A DNA stretch of 16,446 nt from positions 1-16,446 of the forward strand of contig JAGQUL010000177.1 of NCBI GenBank assembly GCA_020438525.1, given 5' to 3'. The DNA comes from Thermoleophilia bacterium (lineage in GTDB: Bacteria > Actinomycetota > Thermoleophilia > Gaiellales > SKUG01). Below are positions 13,769 through 16,446 of this stretch, one piece after another; within the stretch, counting starts at the first letter, position 1, and the number at the start of each line of letters is the position of its first letter. A model generated the notes under the pieces. The model worked only from the letters and a program-made list of their open reading frames with translations, was not told the origin of the DNA and ran no database searches. The translations under genes were made by a program, and so were the position numbers.

Positions 13769-14629
13769 ATGGGCACGATACGGACGCTTGCCAGCCTCGT
13801 GAAGTTCGAACACACGGTGTTCGCGCTGCCGTTTGCGTACGCCGGGATGGCGCTGGGCGCGGACGCGGCGGGCGTCGACCTGTCCGTGTCACTAGTGGTC
13901 TGGATCACGATCGCGATGGTGGGCGCGCGCACGCTCGCGATGGGCCTCAACCGCGTGATCGACCGGGAGATCGACGCGCGCAATCCGCGCACCGCGGTGC
14001 GCGAGATCCCGAGCGGGAAGGTGAGCCCGGCGCAGGTGTGGCTGCTGTGCGCCGTGTCGCTCGCGCTGCTCGTGCTCGCGACGTTCCAGCTCGATCCGAT
14101 CACGCGGGTGCTGTGGCCGATCCCGGTCGCGCTGTTTCTGCTGTATCCGTACACGAAGCGCTTCACGTGGCTGTGCCACGCGGTGCTCGGCCTGTCGATC
14201 GGGCTGGCGCCGCTCGGCGCGTGGCTCGCGGTGGGCGGGCCGGGCAGCGAGCTGGCACCGTACCTGCTGTGGATCGGAATCGCATGCTGGATCGGCGGGT
14301 TCGACGTGATCTACGCCACCGCCGACGTCGACTTTGATCGCGCAAACCAGATCCAGTCGCTGCCCGCGCGCTTCGGCGTCGCCCGCGCGCTCGTGGTCGT
14401 GAAGCTCGCGCACGCAGTGACGATCGGGTGCTTCGCGCTCGCGGCCTGGCAGCTCGAGCTCGGACTCGCAGCGTGGATCGGGATCGGGATCGGCGCGGCG
14501 CTGCTCGTGTGGGAGAACTCGATCGTCTCGGCCGACGACCTCTCGCGCATCGACCACGCGTTCTTCACCGTCAACAGCTGGGTCGGCGTGGCGCTCGGCG
14601 GCGGGCTGGTGCTCGCCGCGCTCGCATGA
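13769..14629 (+). CDS. UbiA-family prenyltransferase (quinone biosynthesis)
   Basis: The 286-residue membrane protein carries both Asp-rich motifs of UbiA enzymes: NRVIDREIDARN (61-72) and YATADVDFDRANQIQSLPAR (182-201), which bind the Mg-diphosphate of the polyprenyl donor. About eight hydrophobic helices surround them. The start KFEHTVFALPFAYAG (12-26) and the DFDR-x(5)-S-x-P second motif are typical of 4-hydroxybenzoate/MqnP-like prenyltransferases used for menaquinone or ubiquinone. In an actinobacterium the futalosine menaquinone route is the more likely one, but no other mqn gene is visible. ATG 13769 fits the family length; the open frame upstream is antisense of Rhs tip C. Only 32 bases separate the ATG from the island edge, so its native promoter may have been displaced. 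Confidence 0.88.
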   Translation: MGTIRTLASLVKFEHTVFALPFAYAGMALGADAAGVDLSVSLVVWITIAMVGARTLAMGLNRVIDREIDARNPRTAVREIPSGKVSPAQVWLLCAVSLALLVLATFQLDPITRVLWPIPVALFLLYPYTKRFTWLCHAVLGLSIGLAPLGAWLAVGGPGSELAPYLLWIGIACWIGGFDVIYATADVDFDRANQIQSLPARFGVARALVVVKLAHAVTIGCFALAAWQLELGLAAWIGIGIGAALLVWENSIVSADDLSRIDHAFFTVNSWVGVALGGGLVLAALA

Positions 14630-14636
14630 CGCTCGT

Positions 14637-14654
14637 CACGCCGCTCGCGGCGTG
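14637..14654. terminator. GC-rich hairpin between convergent genes
   Basis: CACGCCG-CTCG-CGGCGTG makes a perfect 7-bp stem with a 4-base loop in the 48-bp gap between the ubiA stop and the cobA-hemD stop. There is no T-run on either side, so it would be a U-tract-less, possibly bidirectional terminator. Position is the main support. Confidence 0.5.
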
Positions 14655-14677
14655 GAGCTGCGTGCGGCACCGGCCGC

Positions 14678-16234
14678 TCAGGCTGTTGCGCCGGCCGTCG
14701 CGTTGCGCCACGGGCTGATGCCCTGGTTGTCGAGCGCGCGCTCCACGACCGCCGCGACGATCCCGGTGATCGACGGTTCGGGGGCCTGCTGCAGCACCGT
14801 CAGCCGGTGCTCGAGCGCCGCGGCGGTGGTCGTCGGCCCGATCGTGACGCACGGCGGTAGCTGCGACGCGTCCGGAACCATCGCCACCGCGTTGGTCACC
14901 GTGGATGCCGAGCTGAACGTGACCACATCGGCGGCGAGCAGCGCATCGACCTGCTCCGCCGTGGCGGGCTGCACGACCGTGCGGTAGCAGCGCGCCAGCA
15001 GCACGTCCACGTCGATGCCGCGCAGGCCGTCGGGGAGGCGATCATCGCCACGCTCGGCGCGGAAGATCGCGCAGCGCGTGCCGAACAGCGGCAGCTGCAC
15101 CAGCGTCTCGAGCAGCCCGTGCGCGGTGCGCGAGCCCTCGGGTGGCAGCACGTCGGCGCGCAGCCCGTGCGCGGCGAGCGCGTCGGCGGTGCCCGAGCCG
15201 ACCACCGCGATCCGCTCCACCGATCCGAACACGCGCGCGTCGAGGCCGCGCTCGACGAGCCGTGCGAACACCCGATCCACGCCGTTACGGCTCGTGAACA
15301 CGACGGTCTGCACCTCGTGCAGGCGGTCGACCACCGCATCGATCTCGGCCGGGTCGAGCGGCTCGATGCGGATCGCGGGCACCTCCACGACGCTCGCACC
15401 CAGGTCGGTGAGCTGCGTCACCAGCTCGCTCGACTGCGCCCGCGCTCGCGTGACCGCGATCCGCGTTCGAAACAGCGGTCGGCGCTCGAACCAGGCGAGG
15501 TGCTCGCGCAGCTCGACCACGTCGCCGACCACGATGATCGCCGGCGATGCCAGCCCCGCCTTCAGGACCAGTCCCTCGATCGTGGAGAGCGTGCCGGTCA
15601 CGACCCGCTGCTCGCCGGTCGTGCCGCGCGACACCACCGCGCAGGGCTTGGACGGGATCATCCCGCTCGCCACCAGCTCGGCTGCGACGTGGCCGACCCG
15701 GCGCAGGCCCATCAGCAGCACGATCGTGCCGTCGCTGCGTGCCAGCCACTCGTAGTCGGGATCGCCCTGCCCGTCGCGGCCGGCGCTCGCGGTCACCACG
15801 GTCACGTGGCGTGACAGGTCGCGATGCGTGACCGGGATGCCTGCGGCGGCGCACGCCGCGAACGCGCTCGTCACGCCGGGCACGACCTCGAACGGCACCT
15901 TCGCGGCGCGGCAGCGCATCGCCTCCTCGCCGCCCCGCCCGAACAGGTAGGGGTCGCCGCCCTTCACGCGCACGACGCTGCGCCCGGCAAGCGCCTCCTC
16001 GACGAGCCGGTCGTTGATCTCGTCCTGCGGCATCGCGTGGTTGCCGGCGGTCTTGCCCACGTCGATGATCTCGGCGTCTGCACGCGCGAGCGTGCGCAGC
16101 TCCTTCGGGATCAGCCGGTCCACGAGCAGCACGTCGGCGCTCTCCACGAGCTCGCGGGTGCGACCGGTCACGAGCCCGAGGTCGCCCGGACCGGCGCCAC
16201 ACAGGTAGACGGTTCCACGACGCGCTGCGCTCAT
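14678..16234 (-). CDS. Uroporphyrinogen-III C-methyltransferase / uroporphyrinogen-III synthase fusion (CobA-HemD)
   Basis: The 518-residue protein joins two enzymes of tetrapyrrole synthesis. Residues 7-245 are the SUMT (CobA) domain: VYLCGAGPGDLGLVTGR (9-25), RVKGGDPYLFGRGGEEA (89-105), VPGVTSAFAACAAAGIPVTH (118-137) and LLMGLRRVG (173-181), which bind SAM and methylate C2 and C7 of uroporphyrinogen III towards siroheme or cobalamin. Residues about 257-500 are the HemD domain (RIAVTRARAQSSEL, VVFTSRNGVDRVF, IAVVGSGTADAL, VTFSSASTVTNAV, TIGPTTTAAAL), which closes and inverts ring D of hydroxymethylbilane. Such fusions are known in Actinobacteria and Firmicutes. The ATG overlaps the stop of the upstream gene as ATGA, indicating coupled translation. 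A longer frame reaches 16303 but reads through that upstream gene in another phase. Confidence 0.93.
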   Translation of the reverse strand: MSAARRGTVYLCGAGPGDLGLVTGRTRELVESADVLLVDRLIPKELRTLARADAEIIDVGKTAGNHAMPQDEINDRLVEEALAGRSVVRVKGGDPYLFGRGGEEAMRCRAAKVPFEVVPGVTSAFAACAAAGIPVTHRDLSRHVTVVTASAGRDGQGDPDYEWLARSDGTIVLLMGLRRVGHVAAELVASGMIPSKPCAVVSRGTTGEQRVVTGTLSTIEGLVLKAGLASPAIIVVGDVVELREHLAWFERRPLFRTRIAVTRARAQSSELVTQLTDLGASVVEVPAIRIEPLDPAEIDAVVDRLHEVQTVVFTSRNGVDRVFARLVERGLDARVFGSVERIAVVGSGTADALAAHGLRADVLPPEGSRTAHGLLETLVQLPLFGTRCAIFRAERGDDRLPDGLRGIDVDVLLARCYRTVVQPATAEQVDALLAADVVTFSSASTVTNAVAMVPDASQLPPCVTIGPTTTAAALEHRLTVLQQAPEPSITGIVAAVVERALDNQGISPWRNATAGATA

Positions 16235-16446
16235 CCGGCAACCTCCACGAGCGGCGCACCGAGCTCGGCCGCCAGGTTGGGCGCGACCTGTCGCGCGGTC
16301 CACGCCGCAGCATCATCCACGTCGCGCGGCTCGCGAACGCTCACGAGCGTCGCGAGCTCCAGCCCGACCAGGTCCATCGTCACGATCGTGCCGGCGTGCT
16401 CGGGCGAGGGCGCCCAGAACGCGTGGAGCCGGCCGGGGCCCAGCTC
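16231..16446 (-). CDS. hemC: Probable porphobilinogen deaminase, C-terminal 71 residues
   Basis: Only the C-terminus is in the window. The visible 71 residues (ELGPGRLHAFWAPSPEHAG..., ...AAWTARQVAPNLAAELGAPLVEVAG) fit the third domain of hydroxymethylbilane synthase: a strand-turn-strand unit followed by a helix ending in a Leu-Gly-Ala-like segment. HemC makes hydroxymethylbilane, the substrate of the HemD half encoded directly downstream. The overlap TGA/ATG with cobA-hemD supports a hemC-cobA-hemD operon. The call rests mostly on context, because the catalytic Cys-dipyrromethane region is outside the window. Confidence 0.6.
   Translation of the reverse strand, partial: ELGPGRLHAFWAPSPEHAGTIVTMDLVGLELATLVSVREPRDVDDAAAWTARQVAPNLAAELGAPLVEVAG

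Noticed and set aside
13737..13892. N-terminal extension of Rhs tip C into the ubiA region
   Set aside because: Those 52 codons are antisense to ubiA and Arg/Pro-rich; Rhs similarity starts at the junction repeat.

Overview
The window is a high-GC chromosomal segment. Its gene content (a trehalose operon with both TreT and OtsA, an RsbW-type anti-sigma factor, a CobA-HemD fusion beside a probable hemC, a menaquinone-type UbiA prenyltransferase) and its strongly GC-ending codons suggest an actinobacterium, perhaps of the Thermoleophilia/Solirubrobacterales. That placement is an inference.

Left part (1-7945), ordinary chromosome. A membrane-anchored M28-peptidase-like protein runs off the left edge on the minus strand. 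It is divergent from an HtrA-like serine protease with a PDZ-like tail. Next come an RsbW-like ATP-binding anti-sigma factor and, convergent with it and sharing a CTAG at the stop codons, a small helical protein of unknown function. Then follows a tightly coupled operon, treT-otsA-four-helix membrane protein, joined by ATGA and GTGA overlaps, giving two possible routes to trehalose or its phosphate.

Middle (7946-13736), an accessory island of Rhs polymorphic-toxin parts. The 3' end of an Rhs body and core lies on the plus strand and starts directly behind the stop codon of the membrane-protein gene. It reaches the core/tip junction and is cut there by an apparently intact IS3-family element (9160-10428) that lacks a target duplication. 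Behind the IS lie a toxin-like C-terminal fragment and a small acidic putative immunity gene. Facing them on the minus strand are two more Rhs C-terminal tips, B and C, each beginning with the same 44-bp core/tip junction as the plus-strand core (B 44/44, C 42/44). Tip C is followed by a putative immunity gene with a GTGA overlap. A truncated tyrosine-recombinase gene abuts the junction repeat of tip B.

The arrangement is a constant core, a junction repeat, two convergent tips, the same repeat inverted, and a recombinase remnant just outside. It resembles an invertible C-terminal switch such as the Mu G segment or the R64 pilV shufflon, but built from Rhs toxin tips. Inversion across the repeats would keep the reading frame. 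Because the core lacks its 5' end, the recombinase is partial and the IS has damaged one tip, this copy is probably decayed.

Right part (13769-16446), ordinary chromosome again: a UbiA-family prenyltransferase on the plus strand, convergent with a minus-strand tetrapyrrole operon (probable hemC end, then the cobA-hemD fusion, ATGA overlap). A GC-rich hairpin lies between the convergent genes.
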